The notes beneath the pieces were generated by a model. The model worked only from the letters and a program-made list of their open reading frames with translations. It was not told the DNA's origin and searched no databases. A stretch of 64,000 nt of DNA, from assembly GCF_023145695.1 (NCBI RefSeq), contig NZ_JAJHVV010000006.1, positions 1 through 64,000 of the forward strand. Direction: 5' to 3'. The position numbers were made by a program, and so were the translations under genes. The DNA comes from Vibrio amylolyticus. GTDB taxonomy: Bacteria > Pseudomonadota > Gammaproteobacteria > Enterobacterales > Vibrionaceae. Position 1 is the first letter of the stretch. Each line of letters begins with the position of its first letter. Below, piece after piece: positions 16,987-27,074 of this stretch.

Positions 16987-17670
16987 ATGACCTTTGTAAA
17001 AGTGTGGGTGATAGTTGGCAGTTGGTTAATTCTAGGGGAGGCATCTGCGCAACTCAGCATTAACGTGCTAGCTGTCGAGTTTCCCCCTTATACGACCTCA
17101 AAGCTCAAAAGTGATGGTATTGCTTTTGAGAAGTTGCGCTCTCATCCAGCTATGTCTGATGTTGATGTCCATGCTTCATTTCTTCCTCCTACTCGTATTG
17201 GGAAGCAGCTCCTTGAGAGAGGTTGGTGCTTAAGTTTTTATCCACCGAGAGATAAAAGTGCCCCAGATTATTATAAGTGGATCTTATCTGAAGAAGTGAT
17301 AAAGCTAGGCTTTTATCGCTTAACTCAGAAGGGTGACTTGGAATGGGATGATCTCTCTGAGTTGAAAGGCTACTCCGTGGCAATGCTTAGCTCCTACTCA
17401 AAATTAGGCCTAAGTGGATTAGTTTATAGTCATGGGCTCGATGTACATGAAATTAATACGTTGGATCAAGGTTTTGAGTTATTAACCAAAGAGAGAGTCG
17501 ATTTACTGTTTGCCGATAAATACAGTGGAGAGTTTATCGCCATTGAATACAATTATGAACTTCAAGATATCGAGTTCTCAAACTCGTTCATCGCAACGGA
17601 ACAGTTTCATGTATGGCTGAACCTTAGCTGTACGGATCTCGTTGAGAAAGTTAAACCTTATATGGATTAA
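16987..17670 (+). CDS. Periplasmic substrate-binding-like protein (SBP_bac_3 fold)
   Basis: This 227-residue exported protein has a signal peptide (hydrophobic VWVIVGSWLILG, cleavage near ASAQ) and a family-3 solute-binding fold: VEFPPYTT, ERGWCLSFYPPR, LKGYSVAMLSSYSKLG and RVDLLFADKYSG. It is shorter than amino-acid transporter binding proteins and has no transporter next to it. Such orphan proteins are common in Vibrio and may be sensors. ATG 16987 is preferred over the TTG just before it. Its stop overlaps the stop of the convergent HD-GYP gene by four bases. Confidence 0.75.
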   Translation: MTFVKVWVIVGSWLILGEASAQLSINVLAVEFPPYTTSKLKSDGIAFEKLRSHPAMSDVDVHASFLPPTRIGKQLLERGWCLSFYPPRDKSAPDYYKWILSEEVIKLGFYRLTQKGDLEWDDLSELKGYSVAMLSSYSKLGLSGLVYSHGLDVHEINTLDQGFELLTKERVDLLFADKYSGEFIAIEYNYELQDIEFSNSFIATEQFHVWLNLSCTDLVEKVKPYMD

Positions 17671-20555
17671 AATAAGGTCTTTAAGTACTCTTTTACCTTC
17701 TGAATATGTAGCTCTTTTTCAATGCTATCCCGTTGTTTTTCTGGTAAAAACTTATCTGCATAGATCTCATGTAATTGGTTTTCTAAAAACAGTATATAGA
17801 GCTTCGGATCGATGTGTCCTGAGGTTGCCATATCCGTCATAATTGAAATAGATTCACTGAGTAACTTTCCTTTCTTATAAGGGCGGTCACTTGAAGTTAA
17901 CGCTTCGAGTACATCTGCAATCGCCATGATACGTGCAGGGATAGAAAGCTGCTCTTCGTTGATACCACGAGGGTAACCTTTGCCATCCACTCTTTCATGG
18001 TGGCCGCCTGCGATTTCAGGGATATTTTTTAAATGTTCAGGGTAGGGAAGGCGCTTCAGCATAGAAATAGTCTGGATGATGTGATCGTTAATCATGAAGC
18101 GTTCTTCGTAATTGAGGGTTCCTTTCGTTATCGATAGGTTGTATAGCTCCCCACGATTATATTTGAGCTCTCCCGGTTCAAGAATAAAGGCTTCCTTCCA
18201 GAGATCTTGGGGCTTGCAGCCTTCTTTCCAGTGAATTTGATGGACGTTTTTGTCTGCCAGTAATGATTCCATTACCGGCAACTGGGGCTGGACTCCCGCT
18301 CTTTGTTGCTCAATCCAAGAAACGCCGAGTTGATCATCGAGTGTCCGTTTCCACTGTTTTTGACTGATGGTTTGTAACCGTTCAACATCGGCATCGCTCA
18401 TTGACTCGCCACCAATATTAGCGGAGGCAACAAATTCAAATTCACTGTCTAAAGCACGCTGTTGTTGTGCTAGCTCTTCTTGTAATGACGCTTCGTCTCC
18501 CCCTTTCTGGAGAGCCTTCCAGTAATCGATCTCAGCTTGTGATTTAAGCAGTTCAAAGCGCATTCTTATCTCATGGATACGGTCATATATCGTTTCCAAT
18601 TTGGTGGCTTTATCAACGACGTATTCAGGTGTCGTGACCTTACCGCAATCGTGAAGCCAGGCTGCCAGGTGAATCTCTTCTTCTTGCTTTGGTGTTACTG
18701 AGAAATTAGGGAAGTATTTATCATCCTTGACGGTTGCTTTGATGAGCATCTCCGTTAATTCAGGGACGCGCTGGCAATGGCTTCCTGTATAAGGGGATTT
18801 AGTATCAATCGCAGAAGCAATGAGCTCTATAAAGGCATTAAGCATCTGTTTCTGCTGTTCCATTTGATCAATGTTATCCTTAGCAATTTCGGCAAAGCTA
18901 AGTAATTCGCTAAGGAAAGCGTGCTTATCGCTTTGTTGCTTGGTGATTTCTCTTTCATACCCAAGCGTTAAAACACCAACGAGCTGTTTCTCTCGATTGA
19001 GTAGGGGAAAGAAGTAGATATCGGAGTTGTAGAGGTACTCTTTATGCTTGATTAACGCATTATCATCTTGATTTAGGTGAATAACCTCTCCTTTTTTAAG
19101 ATCGGTTAACATCCAAGGTGTCTCTTTCAAAAAAGAGTTAATCTCGATTTTAAACGGAATGATGGCATGGTTAGCGGCGGTATTAAATTTTTCTTCTTGC
19201 TCCGAGTAGACGAATAGAATAATCGTTTCGGCACGAGTGACGAGATAGCTTTGATGAGTGATGGTTTTTGCTAATACATTAAAGTCTTGATTAGACGCTG
19301 TTTCTCTTAGTAACCTCAATAGGTCGTGTAGCGTATGCTCCATTAATTCAATGGATTGGGTGAGATTTGTGACCTCTTTAATCATGCTTTTAGGGTAGCG
19401 TGTTTTTTTAAAATCAAAGCGGGCGATATTGTCAGTGAGGTCGACGAGGTTTTGAAGTGGATTTGCCAGTCTTCGTGCAATTATCCACACAATTAGAAAG
19501 CTCACCGCCAACATTAAAATCGCGACTGAGATTTGCTTATTTCGCATTGAGACCAGATTACTGATGAGATCGTCTTGAGGTGTTGCTTCTGCTAGTAACA
19601 ATCTCGCGTGATTATTGAGCGTGACAGGGGTTAAAGTGATTGACCATAAAAGGTTGCTATAAGAGACCTGTTCGTAAAGGGTCTGAGTGCTTATTCGGTT
19701 TAAGATGGACTTGAATACACTGCTGTTTATCGATTCGTTCAGTTTATCCAGTGGCTGATTAAGATCCAGCCCCGACTGGTGATGTGCTAGGACATCGAAA
19801 TTACTATCGAATAATAGAATCTTGGAATTGCTTGAAAAGCCAATCTCGCTGATCTGTTTCGACATTGAATCTAAGGTGAAATCAGCACCCAACACAGCCT
19901 TCCCGTTAATCGAACGACGAGAGAGGGTGACACCATTGGTTTTCAGGAAGTAAAACATATACGGGTCGGTTAATCGGATTTCACCGTCGATGTCTGCGTT
20001 GATAAACCAAGGTCTTACCCTAGGGTCAAACTCGTTATCTTTGCTATTTGTGTAACCGATTTTGTTATGGTTTCCGTCAAGAAAGTAGAACTCATTGGCT
20101 CCTGATAACTTGGTGATGTTAATCATCAAACTCGCTTTGGCAGGCGCGTTATACCTGTCTCTTTCTAAATTGGTTCGTAACGGGCTCAACAGAGTGAAAG
20201 TGCCGTCTTCAAGTGCATAATAGAGAGCGACCAAACTCTTATTTCGTTCGAAGATGAGATCAATCGACGAGAGCCACTGCTTATGTTTTAGCGGATTACC
20301 ACTCTGTTCGACCACTGGACTGTATGCAAGAAAATCTAAGGTGGTAAACACTGGGCCAGTGCTCTGTTTAAACGCCGTTTCCAATTTTCGTGAGTTTTCT
20401 CGACTCACTTCCTTTGCACTGGCCGTTAATAAGGCTTGAGAGTGGTTGTAACTAATACCAATGAGCACCGCCCCTACTAGGGTAGTTAGAACCAAAAATA
20501 GACTGGTGATGTGGATACTCAGGGAATAACGACGCTTTCTCATTGGCAGATCCAT
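17667..20555 (-). CDS. Membrane sensor HD-GYP cyclic-di-GMP phosphodiesterase
   Basis: This roughly 960-residue inner-membrane protein has TM1 near the N-terminus and a large periplasmic dCache-like sensor (DPRVRPWF, LGADFTLDSM). TM2 follows (VAILMLAVSFLIVWII), then a HAMP linker, a cytoplasmic GAF-like domain, and a C-terminal HD-GYP domain. HD-GYP residues are complete: HDCGK (AAWLHDCGKVTTPEYV) and GGHHERVDGKGYPRGI. An insertion of about 130 residues, partly coiled-coil and Gln/Glu-rich, lies between the HD motif and the GYP half. It would hydrolyse cyclic-di-GMP in response to an external ligand. The start is uncertain (ATG 20555, ATG 20543 or GTG 20588). Confidence 0.88.
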   Translation of the reverse strand: MDLPMRKRRYSLSIHITSLFLVLTTLVGAVLIGISYNHSQALLTASAKEVSRENSRKLETAFKQSTGPVFTTLDFLAYSPVVEQSGNPLKHKQWLSSIDLIFERNKSLVALYYALEDGTFTLLSPLRTNLERDRYNAPAKASLMINITKLSGANEFYFLDGNHNKIGYTNSKDNEFDPRVRPWFINADIDGEIRLTDPYMFYFLKTNGVTLSRRSINGKAVLGADFTLDSMSKQISEIGFSSNSKILLFDSNFDVLAHHQSGLDLNQPLDKLNESINSSVFKSILNRISTQTLYEQVSYSNLLWSITLTPVTLNNHARLLLAEATPQDDLISNLVSMRNKQISVAILMLAVSFLIVWIIARRLANPLQNLVDLTDNIARFDFKKTRYPKSMIKEVTNLTQSIELMEHTLHDLLRLLRETASNQDFNVLAKTITHQSYLVTRAETIILFVYSEQEEKFNTAANHAIIPFKIEINSFLKETPWMLTDLKKGEVIHLNQDDNALIKHKEYLYNSDIYFFPLLNREKQLVGVLTLGYEREITKQQSDKHAFLSELLSFAEIAKDNIDQMEQQKQMLNAFIELIASAIDTKSPYTGSHCQRVPELTEMLIKATVKDDKYFPNFSVTPKQEEEIHLAAWLHDCGKVTTPEYVVDKATKLETIYDRIHEIRMRFELLKSQAEIDYWKALQKGGDEASLQEELAQQQRALDSEFEFVASANIGGESMSDADVERLQTISQKQWKRTLDDQLGVSWIEQQRAGVQPQLPVMESLLADKNVHQIHWKEGCKPQDLWKEAFILEPGELKYNRGELYNLSITKGTLNYEERFMINDHIIQTISMLKRLPYPEHLKNIPEIAGGHHERVDGKGYPRGINEEQLSIPARIMAIADVLEALTSSDRPYKKGKLLSESISIMTDMATSGHIDPKLYILFLENQLHEIYADKFLPEKQRDSIEKELHIQKVKEYLKTLF

Positions 20556-20752
20556 TGCGACTAGTTCTACTAAGTATTGTCGAAACACTCAATGATGCAA
20601 AAAATTCTATAAATTTAAAGGCTTGAAATTGTGTGAATTTGGTCATAAAACAGACGTTACGTGAGTTTTAAGTCGCAAAAAGGTGTTTTATTAATCTAAA
20701 TGAAAGCAAATTCATCTATACCTGTAAGTAGGACATTTTATTAGGAAAACAT

Positions 20753-21193
20753 ATGCTAACGCTTAATTACGGTATAGAAATCAACGCAGATGCTAAGACC
20801 GTTTGGAAGATACTGACAGAGAGCGATAATTATCAACGTTGGGCAAAAGCCTTTTCACCTCAATCTCAATTTGAAGGAAATTGGAATGAAGGTGAAGATA
20901 TGCTGTTTTTTGACCCGAGTTTGGGCGGAACGCGAGCTTGCATCGATAAGATCGTTAAGAATCAATCTATCGAGTACCACCACGTAGGCATCTTTTTCCC
21001 TGAACACCTACAAGATATTGATAGTGATGTTGCAGATAAGTGGATTGGTTCATCTGAAGAGTTTTACATCAGTGAACTAGAGAGTTCCGTTGTACTACAG
21101 GTGACGGTAAAGACACACCCGGATTTTGTCTCAATGTTTAATAATGGTTGGGAGAAGGCTCTGCCGATGTTTAAAGAATTGTGTGAAGAATAA
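20753..21193 (+). CDS. SRPBCC-fold (AHSA1/START-like) protein
   Basis: This 146-residue protein has the helix-grip ligand-binding fold. The opening strand-helix IEINADAKTVWKILTESDNYQRWAKAF is typical of SRPBCC proteins (START/AHSA1/polyketide-cyclase-like), quoted here only as a hallmark region. A long C-terminal helix (FNNGWEKALPMFKELC) closes the pocket. No catalytic residues can be assigned. AGGAAA precedes the ATG. It lies alone between the HD-GYP and ycdX genes. Confidence 0.72.
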   Translation: MLTLNYGIEINADAKTVWKILTESDNYQRWAKAFSPQSQFEGNWNEGEDMLFFDPSLGGTRACIDKIVKNQSIEYHHVGIFFPEHLQDIDSDVADKWIGSSEEFYISELESSVVLQVTVKTHPDFVSMFNNGWEKALPMFKELCEE

Positions 21194-21364
21194 GCGGTTC
21201 AGACAATTACGTTATAGACGCTATACCACTTGTCATATAACAAGGAAATACTAGTCACTCTTTATGAAATATCCGATGAGTTTTATCCCATTTGTTGCAA
21301 GACGACTTGTATCGATGTTGGTAAACTCATTGGCAGAGAATTTATCTACAATTGAGAGTGAACA

Positions 21365-22108
21365 ATGAAACTGTGTGTCGATACTCATACTCATACCTAT
21401 GCTAGCGGTCACGCTTATAGCACTTTGATCGAAAACGCTAAATCTGCCAAAGAGAATGGCCTAACACTCTTCTGTACTACTGATCATGCTGAGTCTATGC
21501 CTGGTGCGCCTCATTACTGGTTCTTCTCTAATCAACGTATTCTTCCACGATTTCTAGAAGGCGTAGGGGTATTGAGAGGATGCGAAGTTAACATCATGAA
21601 TACGCAAGGTGACATTGATATCCCACCGACGGTTGATGGCAACTTAGATTGGGTCCTTGCTAGCTTCCATGAACCTGTCTTTAAGCCTGCAGACAAGGCC
21701 ACTCATACTGAAGCATTAATCAATGTCATTAAGGGTGGGCGTGTCGATGCACTAGGGCATCTAGGCAATCCTAACTTTGACTTTGATTTTGACGCGGTGA
21801 TTCAGTGCGCGGCTAAGCTTAACGTTGCCATCGAAATTAATAATACGTCACTGACAGGAACTAACCGAGTTGGAAGTGTTGATCGCTGTTACGAAATTGC
21901 TCGTTTAGCAAAGCAATATGGTGCTTTTATCACGACAGGGAGTGACGCCCATTTTTGCAGTTATATTGGTAAATTCGAGCTCGTCGACACTTTGCTAAAC
22001 AGTATAGAGATTGATCCCGCTAAAGTGATCACTCATACCCCTCGTCAGTTTCTAGGTTTCTTGGAGTTACGTGGACGTGAACCGATTGAGGAGTTCAGCG
22101 ACCTATAG
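21365..22108 (+). CDS. ycdX: PHP-domain phosphatase YcdX
   Basis: This 247-residue metal-dependent phosphatase belongs to the PHP superfamily. Metal ligands are clear: [40 protein letters not shown] and TGSDAHF. Length and sequence match enterobacterial YcdX, a trinuclear zinc protein linked to swarming in E. coli, with phosphatase activity but no firm substrate. It is likely monocistronic; cybC follows after about 145 bp. Confidence 0.9.
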   Translation: MKLCVDTHTHTYASGHAYSTLIENAKSAKENGLTLFCTTDHAESMPGAPHYWFFSNQRILPRFLEGVGVLRGCEVNIMNTQGDIDIPPTVDGNLDWVLASFHEPVFKPADKATHTEALINVIKGGRVDALGHLGNPNFDFDFDAVIQCAAKLNVAIEINNTSLTGTNRVGSVDRCYEIARLAKQYGAFITTGSDAHFCSYIGKFELVDTLLNSIEIDPAKVITHTPRQFLGFLELRGREPIEEFSDL

Positions 22109-22252
22109 TGTTCAGGTTATAGAATATCTAGGCTTAATGACGGTCGAATATTGAGCCTAGATAGATTGTGTAAATTGATACACTTTTCTATTCAAACCTT
22201 TAACTGTTTTCATTTACAATTACGCCAAATATTCTCCAATAATTTAAACATC

Positions 22253-22654
22253 ATGAAAAAAACACTACCAATCCTATTAGGGCTTGCTTTGTCTTCGGTT
22301 ACACTTTCTACCAACGTTATGGCTGAAGATTTCGATATGACTCAGACCATGAAGAAGATGGGCTTTGAATTTAGACAAGCCGCTAAGGCAGAAGACATCG
22401 AAACAATGCAAGAAGCGATGACAAACCTCTCGGCGTTAATTCAACGTTCGAAGCAAGCAGAACACCCAGAAGAGCGTGAAGAACTTTACATGGAAGGCTT
22501 TAAAAAGCTAACACTTGCGATTGATAATGTTGAAGAGCAGCTTGAAAACGGTGAGCTAGAATTAGCACAAGAAGCACTACGCGAAGTAGACGATCTTCGT
22601 ATTGAGTTTCACGACCGTCGAAATCCAAGTATATGGAAGCGTCTCTTCGGTTAA
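22253..22654 (+). CDS. cybC: Cytochrome b562
   Basis: This 133-residue periplasmic four-helix haem protein starts at ATG 22253, which gives a proper signal peptide (KKTLPILLGLALSS...NVMAE); the longer frame from 22151 adds an unlikely leader. In the mature part a Met near the N-terminus (DFDMTQTMKKMGFEF) and a His near the C-terminus (LRIEFHDRR) sit where the axial Met7 and His102 ligands of E. coli cytochrome b562 lie. No CXXC is present, consistent with b-type haem. Physiological role is unclear. A strong terminator follows. Confidence 0.82.
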   Translation: MKKTLPILLGLALSSVTLSTNVMAEDFDMTQTMKKMGFEFRQAAKAEDIETMQEAMTNLSALIQRSKQAEHPEEREELYMEGFKKLTLAIDNVEEQLENGELELAQEALREVDDLRIEFHDRRNPSIWKRLFG

Positions 22655-22689
22655 CCTTTTTGAAGACTTTCTTAAAGGCAGTAAACGCT

Positions 22690-22719
22690 GGTTGTACTCA
22701 TTGAGTACAACCTTTTTTA
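22690..22719 (+). terminator. Intrinsic terminator of cybC
   Basis: GGTTGTACTC-ATT-GAGTACAACC followed by TTTTTT, 35 bases after the cybC stop. Confidence 0.9.
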
Positions 22720-22783
22720 TGTTTGCCGTTTAAAATGAGAAGTGGCGTTTAATTCGCTGAAATCGGAGTTAAGTTAAGACTAG

Positions 22784-23710
22784 TTAAGTTAAAGCGAGTT
22801 TGTTGGTTAGGTTGTCCATGACGAAATCGATAAACACTCGTAGCCTCGCTGGCATGTATTTGGTTTGCGCGTATTGCATTGCTATCTCACCGTGATAGCT
22901 ACTTTTGATGGTCCAATTGGGTAAAACGGCGACAACACGCTTTTCATCAACCGCATCTTTGACGACAAAGTCGTGGAAAATACCTATCCCTAAACCGCTT
23001 TTCACCCCATTTAAGCGCATTTGAGAGTGATTCACCGCGTATCGACCAGAGACAGTCACTGTATGAAATTCATCATCTTTCAAAAAGTCCCAAATATTAT
23101 CTTGCTCGGTTTCTGCTAAGTATAAACAGTCGTGCTCAATAAGGTCGGTTGGGTGAGTAGGCATTCCACGAAGCTCAATATAGTCAGGGCTTGCACACAA
23201 CACTAAGTTAGTTTGCCCAATTTCTTTGAGTACCAGTTTTTCATCCGGTGTGTCGGTCAGCTTAAACGCGACATCAATACCATGTTTGAATAGGTCAATT
23301 TCACCATCTACGGCTCTTAGCTTTAACTGAATTAATGGGTATTGTTTAAGAAAAGGAACAACGAAAGGTTGAAGCACGGAGTTTAAAAACGCCTCAGGGG
23401 CCGCGATGGTTAACACGCCCGATGGCTCGCTATGATCAGCGGTGGAGACTTCAACAGCTTGTTGGGCGGCGTTAATCATGAGCACGGCTTGATCGTAGAT
23501 CTTTTCTCCTGCTTGGGTGATCACCAGTTTTCGCGTCGTTCGCTCAAACAGTTTCACATTCAGTGCGCTTTCTAAACGAGTGATGAGTTTACTCAAAGCT
23601 GAGGGTGTCACGTGCAGTGTTTTTGCTGCTGCAGTAAAGCTTCCTTCGTTTACAACCAAAATAAACGAAGCCAAGTCGGGCAATAGAGAAATGAGTTTCG
23701 GATTGAGCAT
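22784..23710 (-). CDS. LysR-family transcriptional regulator
   Basis: This 308-residue LTTR has an N-terminal winged HTH (GSFTAAAKTLHVTPSALSKL, then LESALNVKLFERTTR) and a C-terminal effector-binding domain (VLTIAAPEAFLNSVL..., LGIGIFHDFVV). It belongs to the large group with TRQV/ERTT-type helices that regulates oxidoreductases and efflux. The target is not evident: upstream is the 3' end of a chemoreceptor gene and downstream cybC is convergent. The effector is unknown. Confidence 0.9.
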   Translation of the reverse strand: MLNPKLISLLPDLASFILVVNEGSFTAAAKTLHVTPSALSKLITRLESALNVKLFERTTRKLVITQAGEKIYDQAVLMINAAQQAVEVSTADHSEPSGVLTIAAPEAFLNSVLQPFVVPFLKQYPLIQLKLRAVDGEIDLFKHGIDVAFKLTDTPDEKLVLKEIGQTNLVLCASPDYIELRGMPTHPTDLIEHDCLYLAETEQDNIWDFLKDDEFHTVTVSGRYAVNHSQMRLNGVKSGLGIGIFHDFVVKDAVDEKRVVAVLPNWTIKSSYHGEIAMQYAQTKYMPARLRVFIDFVMDNLTNKLALT

Positions 23711-23804
23711 AGTGATAACAAAGCCTTGAAAGTCATACGCAGAAAGTGGGAGTGATTATTACTTAAAATGCGCGTGTCGTCATTAAGTCCGATTCGATGG
23801 AATT

Positions 23805-23843
23805 AAAAAAGCTTCAACTTAACTGGGCGTTAGGTTGAAGCTT
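23805..23843 (-). terminator. Intrinsic terminator of the chemoreceptor gene
   Basis: AAAAAAGCTTCAACTTAAC and its inverted partner GTTAGGTTGAAGCTTT form a long stem; on the minus strand it ends in a U-tract 32 bases past the chemoreceptor stop. Confidence 0.85.
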
Positions 23844-23874
23844 TATGGTTGAAGATTAACGGTATTACAGGGTA

Positions 23875-25506
23875 TTAAACTTCAAATTCAGCAACCAAAT
23901 CATCCAGTTTTTGGCACTGTTCCGATAAACTGATACAGGCATTATCGGCACTATTCACCATTTCTACCATTTGATAGCTGTTATCCGCTATGCGTTGGAC
24001 GTTCTCGTTTACCTCATGGCTCACATTCGACTGTTGACTTGCGGCGGAAGCAATTTGGGTGTTCATATCGTTCATTTGAGCAATGGAGTTACGAATCTTA
24101 TCGAGTGATTCAGAGGCTGAACCTGCAGTACCAATCGTCGCATTACTGCTGTTTTTACTGGCTTCCATAACACTAACGGCTTGTTTCGCACCTTCCTGCA
24201 GTTTTTCAATCATTGACTGAATTTCACCAGTGCTTTCTTGTGTTCTGCTTGCAAGCGAACGGACCTCGTCAGCAACCACTGCAAATCCGCGGCCTTGTTC
24301 GCCAGCACGAGCCGCTTCGATGGCCGCATTGAGCGCAAGTAGGTTAGTTTGGTCTGCAATACCTCGTATAACATCAAGGATAGAAACGATATCGCCAACA
24401 TCATGATCCAGTGTATGAATAACTTGGCTAGCATTGTCTATTTCAGAAGAAAGATTCTGTATCGACGTGACCGTTTGGCCTAAAAGTGTGCTGGTTTGAT
24501 CGGCTTCTTGGTTTGCACTGCTACTTGCTTGGGCCGCTTCATTAGCGTTATCACTCACGGTTGCGCTCGTGACTTGCATCTCGTGCACAGCAGTCGCAAC
24601 AGCTTCACTCTCTTGCTGTTGATTCGAGCTAAATGATGCGATGCTCTGTGTTAAAGATTTAATGTTCTCCATATCCGCTCGGACCGCATTGGAAGAGATA
24701 ATGACTTCTTCAACGGTAATGTGAATTTTGCCAACAAATTGATTGAAAGATTCAGCTACTCGACCAAGTTCATCTTGGCTAGTCACTTCCATACGTTTTG
24801 ATAAATCACCATCACCTTGAGCAATATCGGCCATGGCTTTTTCTATATTGGTGATAGGTTTAAGAACGAACTGCTTGATCATCCAAAAGGCGATAGCACC
24901 CGCGATAAGCGCGATAACCAGGCCAATTTCTACGGTCAGTTTTGCAGACATGATCGAGCTTTTCACATCGTCGCGAAGTATGTTCTGTTTTTCTTCTATT
25001 TGATTACTGATCGTCTTAAGGCTACTTCGCATCGCTTTAAATTCTGCGTTAATCTTGTCTTCATTGATAGACAGGTAATCAGAAGCGTTATCTGGCTGAT
25101 TGATCATTGGTTCGTATAACTTTATCCAACGCTCCGTTGCAGTAATTAATTCCTTAAGGTCGGATTCCCCCCCTTTTGGTAAAAAGCCAATATCAAAAAG
25201 GTTCTGTACCTTTCTCATCCTCGGCACTGCCTCATAGGCGTTATCTTTAAACTCCGCGACATGGTACTGAACTTCGCTACTCGATTGACTTCGCGCAACC
25301 CCTTGGGCCGCTACTGTTACCTGATACAAATCTCGATATGCATCTTCTAAACTGCCCATTGCAGGTTGAACGTTTTGGTTTAATAAGGTGTTGAGGTCTT
25401 CTTGCTTATTTGCCTGAATCACAGAGAGAAGCGTAGAAGCAATAAAAACAACCAATATAGTGAATAATGGAATGCTGATCTTTTGCGATATTGAGAGACG
25501 ATTCAT
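23875..25506 (-). CDS. Methyl-accepting chemotaxis protein
   Basis: This 543-residue transmembrane chemoreceptor has TM1 at about 10-32 and a periplasmic four-helix-bundle sensor (about 35-190) with repeated charged helices and no PAS/Cache motif. TM2 lies at about 192-215 ([19 protein letters not shown]), then HAMP ([22 protein letters not shown] region) and the signalling hairpin with the invariant tip [19 protein letters not shown] near residue 390. [12 protein letters not shown] identifies the CheA/CheW contact region. No C-terminal pentapeptide for CheR docking is seen. The ligand cannot be predicted. It is a single gene with its own terminator. Confidence 0.93.
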   Translation of the reverse strand: MNRLSISQKISIPLFTILVVFIASTLLSVIQANKQEDLNTLLNQNVQPAMGSLEDAYRDLYQVTVAAQGVARSQSSSEVQYHVAEFKDNAYEAVPRMRKVQNLFDIGFLPKGGESDLKELITATERWIKLYEPMINQPDNASDYLSINEDKINAEFKAMRSSLKTISNQIEEKQNILRDDVKSSIMSAKLTVEIGLVIALIAGAIAFWMIKQFVLKPITNIEKAMADIAQGDGDLSKRMEVTSQDELGRVAESFNQFVGKIHITVEEVIISSNAVRADMENIKSLTQSIASFSSNQQQESEAVATAVHEMQVTSATVSDNANEAAQASSSANQEADQTSTLLGQTVTSIQNLSSEIDNASQVIHTLDHDVGDIVSILDVIRGIADQTNLLALNAAIEAARAGEQGRGFAVVADEVRSLASRTQESTGEIQSMIEKLQEGAKQAVSVMEASKNSSNATIGTAGSASESLDKIRNSIAQMNDMNTQIASAASQQSNVSHEVNENVQRIADNSYQMVEMVNSADNACISLSEQCQKLDDLVAEFEV

Positions 25507-25858
25507 GAGCTTAGTCCGTTAATTGTACGTGTTGAAGAGGATAAGAATCTATTTGAGTTGATTATAGTTGCTAATGTAGATATACACCATCAAAGAGTGT
25601 TGATTTTCATAGGTATTTTTTATCGTCACCATAAATCGATCGTTATATAACGCTAGGTTAGAGAGGTTGTTATTTTGTTGTGCCTGTAATTCACTAATGT
25701 TTTTCCATGTAATGGGATAATGCGAATAGGAGACTTGGTTTACACTGGAGTGAGATCAAATTTGATATGGTCAAACCGTGTCGAAACCCTACATAAACAA
25801 CTAAGCTTGTTTAACGATAATGCTTGTTAACGATAAAAACTAGTAAGGAACATTGCTG
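25507..25858. other. Intergenic region upstream of kbl-tdh
   Basis: 352 bp holding the promoters for the chemoreceptor (minus) and kbl (plus). A loose palindrome GATCAAATTTGATATGGTC lies near 25752-25770. No gene, riboswitch or clear operator was recognised. AAGGAA at 25845-25850 is the kbl ribosome-binding site. Confidence 0.4.
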
Positions 25859-27055
25859 ATGTCATTGTCATTTTATCAACAGATCCAAAACCAAATCGAA
25901 GAAGTAAAAGAAGAAGGCCTATACAAGTCTGAACGTGTCATTACTTCTGCTCAAAAAGCATCTGTCTCAATTTCAACAGGTGAAGAGGTTTTGAACTTCT
26001 GTGCAAACAACTATTTAGGTCTTGCAAATCACCCTGCACTTATCGACGCTGCAAAGTCAGGTATGGATGAGCACGGTTTCGGCATGGCATCAGTGCGCTT
26101 TATTTGTGGTACTCAAGATTCACATAAAGAGCTTGAGCAAAAGCTATCGACTTTCCTAGGTAAAGAAGACACGATTCTGTACACATCATGTTTTGATGCG
26201 AACACGGGCTTGTTTGAAACGATTCTAAGCAAAGAAGACGCGATCATTTCTGACGCACTAAACCATGCTTCTATCATTGACGGTGTGCGTTTATGTAAAG
26301 CGATGCGTTTCCGTTATGCTAATAATGATATGGAACAGCTTGAGCAGCGTCTAATTGAAGCAAAAGAAGCAGGCGCTCGTCATACTCTTATCGTTACTGA
26401 CGGTGTGTTCTCTATGGACGGCGTTGTTGCTAACCTTCCTGCTATCTGTGATTTGGCTGACAAATACGACGCACTTGTGATGGTTGACGATTCTCACGCT
26501 GTTGGCTTCATGGGTCCAAATGGCGCGGGTACACACGAACACCACGATGTTATTGACCGTATCGACTTTATTACTGGTACGCTTGGTAAGGCTATGGGTG
26601 GCGCTTCAGGCGGTTACACTTCTGGAAAAAAAGAAGTGATTGACTGGTTACGTCAGCGCTCTCGCCCGTATCTATTCTCAAACTCGGTTGCTCCTGCGAT
26701 CGTTTCAGCTTCAATCCGCGTTATCGACCTTCTTAAAGAGTCTGGTGATCTACGTAATAACCTTTGGGAAAACTCGGCACATTTCCGTACACGTATGGAA
26801 GCCGCTGGTTTCACTATGGGTGGTGCAGATCACGCAATTATCCCAATCATGGTTGGCGATGCGAAAGTGGCTGCTGAGTTTGCTGAGCGTGCGCTAGAGA
26901 AAGGTATCTATGTTGTTGCTTTCTCATTCCCTGTTGTGCCAAAAGGCCAAGCACGTATTCGTACTCAAATGTCAGCTGCGCATAGCCGTGAACAGCTAGA
27001 TCGTGCAATCGATGCGTTTATCGAAGTAGGCAAAGACATGGGGATCATCGCTTAA
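25859..27055 (+). CDS. kbl: 2-amino-3-ketobutyrate CoA ligase (glycine C-acetyltransferase)
   Basis: This 398-residue PLP enzyme cleaves 2-amino-3-oxobutyrate with CoA to glycine and acetyl-CoA, the second step of threonine degradation by dehydrogenase. Length equals E. coli Kbl. ATG 25859 is chosen over the in-frame TTG at 25853 because AAGGAA is eight bases upstream of the ATG. The PLP lysine is in [14 protein letters not shown] (about 244); [12 protein letters not shown] and [10 protein letters not shown] are family signatures. It is followed 19 bp later by tdh, the partner enzyme, as one operon. Confidence 0.97.
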   Translation: MSLSFYQQIQNQIEEVKEEGLYKSERVITSAQKASVSISTGEEVLNFCANNYLGLANHPALIDAAKSGMDEHGFGMASVRFICGTQDSHKELEQKLSTFLGKEDTILYTSCFDANTGLFETILSKEDAIISDALNHASIIDGVRLCKAMRFRYANNDMEQLEQRLIEAKEAGARHTLIVTDGVFSMDGVVANLPAICDLADKYDALVMVDDSHAVGFMGPNGAGTHEHHDVIDRIDFITGTLGKAMGGASGGYTSGKKEVIDWLRQRSRPYLFSNSVAPAIVSASIRVIDLLKESGDLRNNLWENSAHFRTRMEAAGFTMGGADHAIIPIMVGDAKVAAEFAERALEKGIYVVAFSFPVVPKGQARIRTQMSAAHSREQLDRAIDAFIEVGKDMGIIA

Positions 27056-27074
27056 TCAGGCGAGAGGAATCATT

